A stretch of DNA of 64,000 nucleotides from Pseudomonas sp. TH43 (GCF_016650635.1 NZ_JAEKFI010000004.1:62001-126000), one strand, 5' to 3'. Shown: positions 19,093 through 27,535, numbered from the stretch's first letter. The notes: generated by a model not told the origin, from the sequence alone. Numbers and translations: made by a program.

Positions 19093-19433
19093 ACCAAACC
19101 GAAAACAATCTAGGCGACATCAATACATCGCCTAGATTTACAGATAATCCCCACACACACAAACACACACACACCACCTTATTGACGCGAAAACCTATCG
19201 AACCTAAGGTATACATAGGTGCCTAAGAAACACCCAACGTAGAAGCTGACTTATTTACACATTACGACCTATATTCTATCAAGAATATATATGTTTAATG
19301 CGTAAAAAATAACGCTTGTTGGGATATTCTTAATCCCTCTACGTCGGGTTACGGCTCTTTTAACTTAAACGTAGAGGTAAGGTTATATTTACAAAAAAAT
19401 GGCTGCTGCCTCCCACTACCTTGGAGGCCGACC
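19093..19433. other. AT-rich gap with several inverted repeats
   Basis: A 341-bp gap with no gene. It holds a CA-repeat tract (19150-19174), an inverted repeat ATATTCT-ATCA-AGAATAT (19271-19288) and a larger one CCTCTACGT...ACGTAGAGG (19336-19344 with 19369-19377). Such spaced palindromes are typical of operators near phage-type regulators. No clear promoter was identified. Confidence 0.6.
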
Positions 19434-19967
19434 TTGTCTGAATCAATCATTCCCACGACTTTTAAACGCCACGGCCTTTATCTGCACGGCCTTCTGGTTG
19501 AAAACCAGCCATGGTTTTGCGCCCGCGACATCGGTCGTTTGATGGGTGTGCACCTCAGCGAACGCATGTTCAACAAGCTAGACAAGGATCAACGTCGCGT
19601 TCTGTCGATTGAGTATTTCCGGCAACCCGAAAAGCAATTGATGCTAAGTGAATCCGGCGTCTATGCGCTTCTGGTTTATCACTACGTTCCGGGCAATCGG
19701 TTGCTGCGTGAGTGGCTGACTCATCAGGTAGTGCCGGCCTTACGCGATGCAGAACACTCGGGGCATTCAGATCGGCCGATGTTGAGTTTGTTGGATTGGC
19801 CGGAGATGTCGTTGAGTCTGCTGCATTGGCAGAGCGAAGGTTGGATTCGGCTGCGGGATATGCCTTATTTGTTGAGCGATCAGGCACCACGAAAAGCGAT
19901 GGCGACGAAGCCTTGGTGGCGGAGGGTCGCTCAGACGTCTCAGGCGTCGAAGCATTCGATGGGTTGA
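19434..19967 (+). CDS. Second BRO-N (antirepressor-like) protein
   Basis: A 177-residue protein. Residues about 10-105 carry the BRO-N pattern: FKRHGLYLHGLLVENQPWF, ARDIGRLMGVH, and LSESGVYALLVYHYVPGNR followed by LREWLTHQVVPALR. The C-terminal 70 residues are short of recognisable motifs. Translation is assigned to a TTG at 19434 because GGAGG (19423-19427) lies six bases upstream and no in-frame ATG precedes the domain. Its GC content is close to the chromosomal average, unlike the BRO gene at 17435, so the two were probably acquired separately. Likely a DNA-binding regulator; the target is unknown. Confidence 0.75.
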   Translation: MSESIIPTTFKRHGLYLHGLLVENQPWFCARDIGRLMGVHLSERMFNKLDKDQRRVLSIEYFRQPEKQLMLSESGVYALLVYHYVPGNRLLREWLTHQVVPALRDAEHSGHSDRPMLSLLDWPEMSLSLLHWQSEGWIRLRDMPYLLSDQAPRKAMATKPWWRRVAQTSQASKHSMG

Positions 19968-20050
19968 GCGATGCTCTTGTAGGATCGCACGCGAGATCCG
20001 TCGCTTTTTTTTGTAGGATTTTTCGTAGACAGATGTGATGGCCACTCAGT

Positions 20051-20080
20051 ATCGTCCGAGGGTTTTCAACCCTCGGCGAT
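20051..20080 (+). promoter_or_regulatory. Hairpin covering the HNH ribosome-binding region
   Basis: CCGAGGGTT (20056-20064) and AACCCTCGG (20068-20076) pair perfectly around TTC; flanking ATCG and CGAT extend the stem with one bulge. The hairpin ends three bases before the ATG of the HNH gene, where a ribosome-binding site would be expected. Confidence 0.65.
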
Positions 20081-20083
20081 AGT

Positions 20084-20797
20084 ATGGATACGAAAAAGGA
20101 ACACAAAGGCTGGACCAATGACGAATTGGAGGCCTCTATCGATGCCTACCTCTCGATTCAAGCGAGATATCCAAACGACGAAAAATTCAATAAGTCTGCG
20201 GAGCACAAGCTTCTCCAGAGCGGTGTGCTTGCCAATCGCAACAGCAAGTCGATCGACTATCGCCTTCAGAACCTTTCAGCACTGTTTGACGAGTTAGGAC
20301 TGAAGACGATTGGTCACTACAAGCCAAAAGTAAACATTGGCTCAGGAATCGCTGCCCGGCTGACCAAAATTTTAGAATCCAAAGGTCTTTTGACTCCGAG
20401 TCATGACCTCCCCTCCGCCGAGGGAGAAATTCAGAATCGATATCTAAAGCACGCCAGAGTACAGGATTTTGCAGGCGAACCAGAAGATGATGAGATACCT
20501 CAACAAGGGGTAACGATTACCCGATATTTCGTTCGAAACTCTAAGGTCAAGGGCTGGATCCTAGATAACGCTAACGGGATTTGTGAGGCCTGTGATCAGC
20601 CAGGCCCTTTCGAAATGGATGGAAAGCCATATCTCGAGGTTCACCACGTTAAGCACTTGGCACAACACGGCAAGGATCGCAAAAACAACACCATTGCGCT
20701 CTGTCCAAATTGTCATCGACGCTGCCATCATTCAAGCGACCGAGAGGAATTCACAGACTTGCTTTATAAAAAGGTTAAGCGGTTGAAGCGGCAATAA
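20084..20797 (+). CDS. HNH endonuclease (restriction-like)
   Basis: A 237-residue protein. The N-terminal 90 residues (GWTNDELEASIDAYLSIQ through YRLQNLSALFDELGL and HYKPKVNIG) are the conserved domain that precedes HNH nucleases in many restriction-like proteins. The C-terminal domain has a zinc-binding pair CEACDQPG and the nuclease motif LEVHHVKHLAQHG, then NNTIALCPNCHRRCHH, giving the H-H-N/H catalytic set and a second CxxC. This resembles McrA-type nucleases that cut modified or foreign DNA; the substrate is inferred. It has lower GC than core genes. There is no methylase beside it. A hairpin replaces the ribosome-binding site. Confidence 0.85.
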   Translation: MDTKKEHKGWTNDELEASIDAYLSIQARYPNDEKFNKSAEHKLLQSGVLANRNSKSIDYRLQNLSALFDELGLKTIGHYKPKVNIGSGIAARLTKILESKGLLTPSHDLPSAEGEIQNRYLKHARVQDFAGEPEDDEIPQQGVTITRYFVRNSKVKGWILDNANGICEACDQPGPFEMDGKPYLEVHHVKHLAQHGKDRKNNTIALCPNCHRRCHHSSDREEFTDLLYKKVKRLKRQ

Positions 20798-20814
20798 TCT
20801 ATATGCATAGCGAC

Positions 20815-20943
20815 TGTGGCGAGGGGATTCATCCCGAATCGGCTACGGATCAGTCTGCAAGCGAACGATGATTTATCTGTATCATCGCTCATACCGTTTT
20901 GGGGCCGCTCCGCGGCCCATCGGGGATAAATCCCCTCGCCACA
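20815..20943. repeat. REP pair (GTGGCGAGGGGATTTATCCC family) after the HNH gene
   Basis: Inverted copies TGTGGCGAGGGGATTCATCCC and GGGGATAAATCCCCTCGCCA enclose about 80 bp. Related copies build the array at 42.7-43.9 kb and the pair at 47637. Confidence 0.88.
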
Positions 20944-21093
20944 AGAATCGGTTTGCCCCAGAGATTGAGTTAATGCGGGAAATCGCAAATAGTTCCAGCA
21001 ACACCTCTCAGACTTACCATAATCCCGAAACTTTATAGACAGCCTTACTGTGAATCGAGAGCAATCTCGACCACACACATGGACGAACATCAT

Positions 21094-21417
21094 ATGCAGC
21101 AACCATCCACGGACTCGACCACTCCGGGTCAATACCGACTCTTGGTCGTCTCATTCCTCATCGTATTTTTCGGCCTGCTCATGATGACCCTGCGCATCGC
21201 TCAAAAGAACGAAATCATGGCCATCGGTGCAGTCTGGGTGGCCAACGCTTTGACGATGGTGCTGCATGTCATTTATTGGAAACGTTATGGCCTGTCCGTC
21301 GGCTTTAAAATCGCGGTTGTGATTCAAATCGTCATTACCATTCTGCCTTTCCTTTTTGGCAATCTCGGCTTTATGGCTGTTCTGTTGATGCTGGGTGGCG
21401 AGATCCATTACTGGTAA
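21094..21417 (+). CDS. Small membrane protein of unknown function
   Basis: A 107-112-residue protein (ATG at 21079 or 21094). After a polar N-terminus of about 20 residues there are three hydrophobic segments: LLVVSFLIVFFGLLMMTLRI, IGAVWVANALTMVLHVIYW and IAVVIQIVITILPFLFGNLGFMAV. This suggests three or four membrane helices. I do not recognise the family. It lies 57 bp before the zinc-ribbon gene and may be co-transcribed with it. Confidence 0.62.
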   Translation: MQQPSTDSTTPGQYRLLVVSFLIVFFGLLMMTLRIAQKNEIMAIGAVWVANALTMVLHVIYWKRYGLSVGFKIAVVIQIVITILPFLFGNLGFMAVLLMLGGEIHYW

Positions 21418-21474
21418 CCCGCGCCACCTCCCGCTATTAATACCCCTCCCCCACTCAAGGATCCGAGCCCTACC

Positions 21475-22461
21475 ATGAAATTCGATCTCGCCTACTGCCT
21501 CAGCCTCGACGACAAGTTGTCGATCTATGATGTTCGCGATCTCAATTTCGATGAGACGGTGGCCTTCGACTCTGTGAAGGAACACTTCCAGTGCCCCAAC
21601 GATGCCTGTCGTTCGGCGTTCGAGGCTTCTAATGAGTTGGGTACGTTCAACGCCAAGAACGTGAATTACGTGCGCACGCCGCACTTCAAGAATTTGCCCA
21701 CTACGCAGCATGTGGCGGGCTGTCCGTATGTGAGTTTGAAGGCTTCAGCGTCTGGCGTTGAGACGGCAGATGGCGAGGTTGATGACGGGAAAGAGGAACA
21801 CTTCCCATCGGAGTTGCTGCTCACCCGGCGTGAGTATGTGCGCAAGCCTGTCGCGCCAGCGGGGGCGGCGGATGTGTTGCGCGATGATCCGGTGCGGGTG
21901 GCGGCGGACAGTGGTAAGGAGTCGGCGAGTCGTGAGTCGGCGCCGGACAAAACCAGTGTGTTTGCGCATCCGGTGGAGTGTTTTGTTTCCAACTTCGCGG
22001 ACAAGGAGTTGCTCAAGCGGATGCCGTTGAAGGTCGGCGAGCATTCGGCGCCGTACAGTTCGTTCTTCAAGAAGATCGAGTATCTGACGGACAACAAGGG
22101 GCTGATTTACTGGGGGCGGATCAAGAAGATCGAGGACTTCCACAGTGCCAGTTTTCGTATCGATTTCGAGGACAAGGTCTGGTTCAAGAAGCCCGAGGAC
22201 AGCAAGAAGAAGCCGTATCCGGTCAGCGTTTATCTGAACAAGAAGCTGATCGACAACTATCGCAAGCGCAAGGCGTTTCTGGAAGAGATCAAGCACGCGG
22301 TGGATAGCGACAAGGCGTTGTTTTGTTTCTTCTATGGGGTGACGCCGGAGTTGAAGCAGGTGCCTGGCAAGAAGAACCCCGAAAAGCCTTTCGAGGTCTT
22401 CAATGCCAATATCGAGAACCTGGATCACTTCATTATTCGTGAAGCGCCGGATCTGGAGTGA
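21475..22461 (+). CDS. Unknown protein with N-terminal zinc-ribbon-like motif
   Basis: A 328-residue protein. Near the N-terminus C40-x4-C45 and H70...H79-x3-C83 (HFKNLP...HVAGCPY) form a plausible zinc site of the kind seen before CoiA-like nuclease domains. Residues about 90-160 are charged and low in complexity, a likely linker. The C-terminal half (about 165-325) has YWGRIKKIEDF, SASFRIDFEDKVWFKKP and alternating strand/helix patterns, but no nuclease motif that I can assign. Lysine is frequent (KKKPYPVSVYLNKKLIDNYRK), which fits nucleic-acid binding. Third positions are G/C-rich with frequent GTG/GAG codons. The function is unknown. Confidence 0.6.
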   Translation: MKFDLAYCLSLDDKLSIYDVRDLNFDETVAFDSVKEHFQCPNDACRSAFEASNELGTFNAKNVNYVRTPHFKNLPTTQHVAGCPYVSLKASASGVETADGEVDDGKEEHFPSELLLTRREYVRKPVAPAGAADVLRDDPVRVAADSGKESASRESAPDKTSVFAHPVECFVSNFADKELLKRMPLKVGEHSAPYSSFFKKIEYLTDNKGLIYWGRIKKIEDFHSASFRIDFEDKVWFKKPEDSKKKPYPVSVYLNKKLIDNYRKRKAFLEEIKHAVDSDKALFCFFYGVTPELKQVPGKKNPEKPFEVFNANIENLDHFIIREAPDLE

Positions 22462-22464
22462 CGG

Positions 22465-23661
22465 TTAGCCCTGGGGCAGTTGCAGTGTGACGGCGCCGGG
22501 GTGTTGTTTGATCAGCGAGTACGGCAGGATCGACCAGTCGGGTGAATCGCAGGCTCGCTCTACGCGCGCGAAGTACGCTCCGATGTACAAACCTTTTTCA
22601 GTGAAGTGCCAGTTGGAATAGCTCCAGTTGTCTTCATTGGTGAAGTCGCAACTGTCTTCATCTCCCTCCGCTGGTTTCTTCATTTCATCCGGGTACAGCG
22701 CGGTGAGTTGTTTGATCAGCCACGGCATAAATACTTCGCGTTGATACTTGGAGCGAGCGGCATCTTCGGCCTCGGTCAACGGCTGGTCACCGCCTCGGTA
22801 ACGGTCGGCGTGAAGGATTGGTTGGCCCTCGCCCACCCAAAGCACATCTTCGAGCGACAACGGGTGGCCGGTTTTCACATCGATGTTCAGCGGCGAATCG
22901 CCGAAGTCCGGGTGTGCGCCGCCGCAGTCATAGCTGGTGGAGATGTTCAGGCTGATCACACTGGGCGAGATAAACGTCGGGGCGACGTCCTGGAGGAATT
23001 CGGCGTAACCGCGGCCGCGCAACTGGCAACCGTAGTAACTGATGGCCTCGTCCCACAGGCGCCCGAGTAACTGCTGGTTAACCCGTTGCAGATCTTCTTT
23101 TGGCAACCCGGACTCGATGCTGAACATGGTCATCTTGGTGTCAGGCTCTTCCCACCATTGCAGGGTGTAGCCCATGAAGTCCTGCTTTTTACCGGTTTTG
23201 AGTTTCAGGCCCTGAAGCCGCAGATATTCGTAAGGCTCGGTCTTGGGCAACTTGGCGATGTAAGGCAGTGCATTCGCCGGCACTTCGGGAAGCGGCGTAT
23301 CGGTGACCAGTACGGGCAGCTTTTTGCCTTTTGGGTTTTGCCATTCGCCCTTCCAACCGCCATCTATCTGTTGCAGTTTCAGCGTCGGTAACGGTTTGCC
23401 CGGTTCCATACGATCGCTGCCCTCTGTGAGCAGCAAGACGTCATTTTTATAGGTGCCGTTAAGCTCTAGATCGCGGTGAAATTTCTCATAGAAGTAGCGA
23501 CCGGTGACTTGCTCCGGGTCACTGGTATCGACTTCGAACACGATCGGCATTTTGCCCAACGTGCCGGTGAATACCAGTCGGTTATCTTCGGCGTGCGCGG
23601 TGGACAGCATTGAGAACAGCACAGCGGCACACGGCGCCAGGCGCATCAGTCCCTTGAGCAT
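22465..23661 (-). CDS. Secreted DUF3298/RsiV-like protein, copy 1
   Basis: A 398-residue exported protein with a signal peptide (1-24, ending AHA before EDNRLVFTG). A beta-rich N-terminal domain (about 27-130, with FTGTLGKMPIVFEVD) is followed by a segment around YEYLRLQGLKLKTG. The C-terminal domain has the DUF3298-like signature SYDCGGAHPDFGDSPLNIDVKTG (about 254-276) leading to LSLEDVLWVG. Family members include the lysozyme-sensing anti-sigma factor RsiV, but there is no transmembrane anti-sigma part here, so a periplasmic binding or inhibitor role is only a guess. The gene downstream of its paralogue has the same layout, evidence of tandem duplication. Confidence 0.7.
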   Translation of the reverse strand: MLKGLMRLAPCAAVLFSMLSTAHAEDNRLVFTGTLGKMPIVFEVDTSDPEQVTGRYFYEKFHRDLELNGTYKNDVLLLTEGSDRMEPGKPLPTLKLQQIDGGWKGEWQNPKGKKLPVLVTDTPLPEVPANALPYIAKLPKTEPYEYLRLQGLKLKTGKKQDFMGYTLQWWEEPDTKMTMFSIESGLPKEDLQRVNQQLLGRLWDEAISYYGCQLRGRGYAEFLQDVAPTFISPSVISLNISTSYDCGGAHPDFGDSPLNIDVKTGHPLSLEDVLWVGEGQPILHADRYRGGDQPLTEAEDAARSKYQREVFMPWLIKQLTALYPDEMKKPAEGDEDSCDFTNEDNWSYSNWHFTEKGLYIGAYFARVERACDSPDWSILPYSLIKQHPGAVTLQLPQG

Positions 23662-23779
23662 TGATCGTTCCTTGAAAGAGGCGGAGGCCGCGCCGGCATT
23701 GTAGGGTCAGCGCAGGTAAATTCGGTGCGGATTATGGCGGGGTTGTGGTCAGGAATCGAGGTTCTGTTTGCACTTCGAC

Positions 23780-24931
23780 TCAGGGCAATTGCAACGGGAC
23801 GCCGCCGGGGTGCTGTTTGACTATGTCATAGGGCAGCACGCCCCACTCGACGACGCCGCACACCGCGGCGGCATGTGAGTACGACGGCAGGAAGGTGATG
23901 CCTTTTGCGCCGAAGTACCACGATGGGAATTGCCAGGGTTGCTGCTCGTCGTATCCGCAGTCGTCTTCGCCTTCGGCGATGACGGTCATTTGTTTGGGAT
24001 GGAGCTCCAACAACTGCTTGAGGAGCCATGGGGCGAATTCTGTGGAGCGATAGTTGTAGTAGTTCTCCGAGGCCTTGGCCGATGCGTCTTCGTAGCCTGC
24101 CAGAAAGTGAAAGGGCTTGCCCTGCCCCACCCACAACACCTCCTCAAGGGTCAGCAACTTACCTGTCTGGCTATCAAAGTTGAGCGATTCAACATCTTCA
24201 TTCGGGTGCGCGGCGCCCTGACAGTAAAACTCGTTAGTTAGGCGCACGCTCATCACTGTCGGTGTTATCCACAGCGGTTGGCTGGATTGCGAAAAACCAC
24301 CTGGGCAGCCGTAGTATCCCGCCACATATCCCCACAAACGCGCCATCAACTGTTGATTGATGCGCTCCCGCGCTTGCGGTGAATAACCTGACACGACCTC
24401 GAACAGCGAGACTCCCGACTCCGCCTCGCGCCACCCTTGCAGCGTGTAGCCCATGAAGGTTTCGGTTTTACCCTTTGTAAGTTGCAGACCTTGCAGCCGC
24501 AGGTACTCGTAGGGGAATTTGTCATGCAGGTTGGCGAGATAGGGCAAGGCACCGGCGGGAACATCGGGAAGCGTAGCGGGCTGCAACTCGACTTTCAGGA
24601 CTTTCCCGGCCGGGTTGCTCCACTCGCCGCTCCAGCCGTTGAGTTTTGGCTGCAAGCGCAGCGTCGGGCGCGAATCGCCTTCCATCACAGCGCCTTCGAC
24701 CATCACTAATGCGTCGCCCTCTCTGCTGATGTCCAGTGCGAGGTCGGTGCGGTACTTTTTGTAGAAGTAACGGCCCTGGTTGTAACGGGTGTCGATTTCC
24801 ATAACGATCGCGGCTTTGCCCAGGGTGCCGGTGTACACCTGCTTGCTGTCGTCGGCCCCTGCCCGGCTCGGGAGCACCAAACCGACGAGCAGCAAAATGG
24901 CGGAGATTCGTAACAATCCGCGATACATCAT
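23780..24931 (-). CDS. Secreted DUF3298/RsiV-like protein, copy 2
   Basis: A 383-residue paralogue of the gene 118 bp downstream. Signal peptide about 1-26 (to AGA before DDSKQVYTG). The shared landmarks are YTGTLGKAAIVMEID, GRYFYKKYRTDL, FPYEYLRLQGLQLTKGK, FMGYTLQGW, a CQGAAHPNEDVESLNFD block in place of the CGGAHP block, LTLEEVLWVGQGKP and a final YDIVKQHPGG. The start may be the second Met (24928). Both proteins end in nearly the same IKQHPG motif. No enzyme or sensor partner is adjacent. Confidence 0.7.
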   Translation of the reverse strand: MMYRGLLRISAILLLVGLVLPSRAGADDSKQVYTGTLGKAAIVMEIDTRYNQGRYFYKKYRTDLALDISREGDALVMVEGAVMEGDSRPTLRLQPKLNGWSGEWSNPAGKVLKVELQPATLPDVPAGALPYLANLHDKFPYEYLRLQGLQLTKGKTETFMGYTLQGWREAESGVSLFEVVSGYSPQARERINQQLMARLWGYVAGYYGCPGGFSQSSQPLWITPTVMSVRLTNEFYCQGAAHPNEDVESLNFDSQTGKLLTLEEVLWVGQGKPFHFLAGYEDASAKASENYYNYRSTEFAPWLLKQLLELHPKQMTVIAEGEDDCGYDEQQPWQFPSWYFGAKGITFLPSYSHAAAVCGVVEWGVLPYDIVKQHPGGVPLQLP

Positions 24932-25018
24932 TTCATCCTTGAGTTGACTGGGCGTGTGCCCGGTGGAAGCGTTGCGGATTATGTCGACGTTGCGCGGGGG
25001 AATCGAGCGCCTTCGCTT

Positions 25019-25834
25019 TCAGCTCAAGCACATGCTGATCATCACCATCAGCAACAACCCGATGTACACACGCGCATGCACTTGATCCGGAATCCGCCCA
25101 ATCCACGGCGTGGCCAGTCGAATCCCCAGCAACGATCCCACCGTCAGCAGCGCAAATGCCAGCAAATCCACGTACCCGACAAACCACGCGCCCAACTCGG
25201 CCTGACTGAACCCGGCAAGCGCCATGTACGTCAGCGTTCCAGCCAACGCCACTGGCACGCTCAGCGGATTGGCCATGGACGTCGCTTGCGACATGCTCAA
25301 GCCACAACGGCGCAACAGCGGCACGGTCATGACGCTTCCTCCTACGCCGAGAAACGTCGCGATGGCGCCAATGCCTACACCGCCGCCAGACGTTTCCACG
25401 GCGCCCAGTCGCCGAGGGATTACGCCTTCGACCTGGGTGAGAAACCCGCGTCTGAGCACGCAGTCGACAATGGTCACGCCGAGGTAGACGATGAACGCGT
25501 AGCGAATCACCTCGCCACTGACCCACACCGCCGCTATCGCGCCGACCACTGAGCCCACTGCAATAAACCCACCCAACGGCCACAGGTAAACGCGGAGGAG
25601 ATTGCCGGCGCGGCGATGTTTGTCGGTAGCGATCAGCGCGTTGACGATCATTACGCAGGTCGAGGTGGCGACGGCAATGTGCATCGCCGATTGGCCGACC
25701 GGGTCGTCGGCGCCGTGGCTGGCGGTGAGCAGGCGATAGAGCAGCGGCACGACGACGAAGCCGCCGCCGAAGCCGAACAGCACAGCGGTGATGCCGGTCA
25801 GGCAACCGAAGCATGTGAGCAAGAGGTAGAACAT
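25019..25834 (-). CDS. TSUP/TauE-SafE family sulfur-compound exporter
   Basis: A 271-residue inner-membrane protein with about eight helices in two similar halves, each starting with a Gly-rich segment (GITAVLFGFGGGFVVVPLLYRLL near 13-35 and VGIGAIATFLGVGGSVMTVPLLRR near 150-173). This is the TauE/SafE (DUF81) pattern. Members move sulfite, sulfonates or related anions; the substrate cannot be read from sequence. It is divergent from an AraC regulator 112 bp away, which may control it. Confidence 0.87.
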   Translation of the reverse strand: MFYLLLTCFGCLTGITAVLFGFGGGFVVVPLLYRLLTASHGADDPVGQSAMHIAVATSTCVMIVNALIATDKHRRAGNLLRVYLWPLGGFIAVGSVVGAIAAVWVSGEVIRYAFIVYLGVTIVDCVLRRGFLTQVEGVIPRRLGAVETSGGGVGIGAIATFLGVGGSVMTVPLLRRCGLSMSQATSMANPLSVPVALAGTLTYMALAGFSQAELGAWFVGYVDLLAFALLTVGSLLGIRLATPWIGRIPDQVHARVYIGLLLMVMISMCLS

Positions 25835-25946
25835 TTCGCGGCGTCCTTAACGGGGAGGCTCACGAAGATAGAGCGGCATGGCTTGGCCTGCTTCAGCAAG
25901 TCAGCCAATAATGTTTGCGTTTACGCCAACCGTTGGAAATCGCTCG

Positions 25947-26714
25947 ATGCGCAATGTTTCGATCAATCTGCTGGATGACACGCCGCGCGCAGTGGTGGCG
26001 ATCGGTACGGATTATTCCTACGGTCATCTGCTACCGCGTCATACACATCGACGGGCGCAATTGCTCTACGGCGCGACCGGGGTGATGCAGGTCAGCACCC
26101 ATGACGGCAACTGGGTGGTGCCGCCGCAGCGGGCGGTGTGGATTCCGCCGGGCGTCGCGCATGAGGTGTTGATGCTCGGGGTGAGCACGCGCAGCGTGTA
26201 CATCGAACCGGGTGCGGTGGAGTTGGGCGAACGTTGCCAGGTGATCAATGTGTCGCCACTGCTGCGGCATTTGTTGCTGGAGGCGGTGGAGTTGCCGTTG
26301 GCTTACGACGAGGCGGGCCGCGATGGTGTGTTGATCGATTTGCTCCTGCATGAACTGGCGCGCAGTGCGCCCCTGCCTTTGCACATTCCACTGCCGGCTG
26401 ACGGAAAACTGCTCGCGCTCTGTCAGAGTTTTCTGCATCAACCCAATGCGCATCAAACACCGCAAGAGTGGGCGGATCAGTTGCACGTAAGCTTGCGCAC
26501 CTTCAATCGACTCTTCCGCCAACAGACCGGGCTGAATTTCAGCCAGTGGCGCCAGCGCGCCTGCGTGGTACTCGCGCTGGCACGGCTGGCAGCGGGCGAA
26601 GCCGTGACGCGGATTGCACTGGACTTCGGTTATGAGAGCCCAGCGGCGTTCTCGACGATGTTTCGGCGGGTGTTGGGGCAGGCACCGTCCGTCTGGTTGG
26701 AGCCGCCAAATTAG
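25947..26714 (+). CDS. AraC-family regulator with cupin domain
   Basis: A 255-residue regulator. The N-terminal cupin has LPRHTHRRAQLLYGATG and VVPPQRAVWIPPGVAHEV (about 31-90). The C-terminal AraC domain has two helix-turn-helix motifs, TPQEWADQLHVSLRTFNRLFRQ and AVTRIALDFGYESPAAFSTMFRR. The start is ATG at 25947; the open frame extends upstream without support. Because it is divergent from the TSUP gene, it is a candidate local regulator of that exporter. Confidence 0.85.
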   Translation: MRNVSINLLDDTPRAVVAIGTDYSYGHLLPRHTHRRAQLLYGATGVMQVSTHDGNWVVPPQRAVWIPPGVAHEVLMLGVSTRSVYIEPGAVELGERCQVINVSPLLRHLLLEAVELPLAYDEAGRDGVLIDLLLHELARSAPLPLHIPLPADGKLLALCQSFLHQPNAHQTPQEWADQLHVSLRTFNRLFRQQTGLNFSQWRQRACVVLALARLAAGEAVTRIALDFGYESPAAFSTMFRRVLGQAPSVWLEPPN

Positions 26715-26807
26715 GGCAAATCAAAAAATGCGTTTGATCCCGGTCGAAAACAACTGTACAAAAACACAGTACATTTTCCATCAGCACTCTTGAGCCCGGA
26801 GCACACC

Positions 26808-27125
26808 ATGGCCTCTCTTGCGATGAATCACATCCTCGAACGCATTGCCCTTTTCCAGTTCACCCCGACGCACTGCCTCCAGGCCCGAGCAATGCTGGGC
26901 TGGAGCGTGGATCAGCTGTCGCGGGAGGCCGAGGTTTCGGCGGAAGACATTCAACGGTTTGAAGCGCAGCAAGAGGTGGCGGACGCGGCGCGTCTGGCGC
27001 TGGCGTATCGGTTTGAATCGCAGGGGTTGGTGTTCTTTCCCGGGTTTGCGCCGGGGCGAAGTGCGAGTCTGAACGCGATGGCTGCGGAAACAGCGGGGCG
27101 TGGGGATTATGCGATGGCTGATTGA
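26808..27125 (+). CDS. Small helix-turn-helix protein
   Basis: A 105-residue protein with a central XRE-like segment: QARAMLGWSVDQLSREAEVSAEDIQRFEAQQ (about 25-55, shown by its parts ARAMLGWSVDQLSREA and VSAEDIQRFE). The C-terminus includes VFFPGFAPGR and is otherwise short. GGAG lies about 8 bp before ATG 26808. It is close to, but probably not part of, the toxin-antitoxin remnant downstream. Target unknown. Confidence 0.7.
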   Translation: MASLAMNHILERIALFQFTPTHCLQARAMLGWSVDQLSREAEVSAEDIQRFEAQQEVADAARLALAYRFESQGLVFFPGFAPGRSASLNAMAAETAGRGDYAMAD

Positions 27126-27167
27126 AAGGACAAGTTGATCTTTATTCCCAAATAGGTATATTTTCGC

Positions 27168-27535
27168 ATGAGTGCAAGGAAGCCGCTCTTGTGGGTTTGC
27201 AGTAGCAAGAAAGATCTCAAGCAGATGCCCACAGACGTACAGGATGTTTTTGGTTATGCACTGGACTTGGCCCAAAGTGGCCTGAAGCACCCAGATGCAA
27301 AACCCTTGAAAGGGTTCGGAGACGCGGGTGTACTGGAGTTGATTGGAGACTTCGACACCAACATTTACGCGCCATTTACACGGTTCGTTTCGGCAGTGCG
27401 ATTTAAGTTTTGCACTGTTTTTAGAAGAGGTCGACAAGCGGAATTAAAACCGCTCAATCCGACAGCGATCTGATCCGAGGCAGACGTCGAGCCGCTCAGG
27501 ATCACGCGAAAGGATCAGAAAATGATAGAAATTGA
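27168..27535 (+). pseudogene. Decayed HigB/RelE-type (Gp49-like) toxin
   Basis: The open part reads KPLLWVCSSKKDLKQMP...AKPLKGFGDAGVLELIGDFDTN, typical of the phage-derived Gp49-like/HigB toxins. At 27368/27369 one base appears deleted. Adding one base restores YRAIYTVRFGSAI, then VLHCF and KRSTSGIKTA, which are the expected C-terminal motifs, but with stop codons TAA (27404-27406) and TAG (27422-27424) in place of sense codons. The restored frame runs to a stop at 27533-27535, just overlapping the antitoxin start, as in intact higBA pairs. As it stands the gene encodes only an aberrant 101-residue protein (to 27473). The catalytic C-terminal strand is lost, so toxin activity is unlikely. Confidence 0.82.

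Noticed and set aside
17435..20797. Complete prophage
   Set aside because: Only regulator-type and nuclease genes are present; no integrase, terminase, capsid, tail or lysis gene, and no flanking direct repeats were found.
24933..25814. 293-codon frame overlapping the TSUP gene on the same strand
   Set aside because: Arg-rich out-of-frame translation; the TSUP frame has clear membrane helices.
27168..27473. Intact 101-residue HigB toxin
   Set aside because: The C-terminal third is out of frame relative to the family; restoring one base recovers the expected motifs but reveals stop codons.
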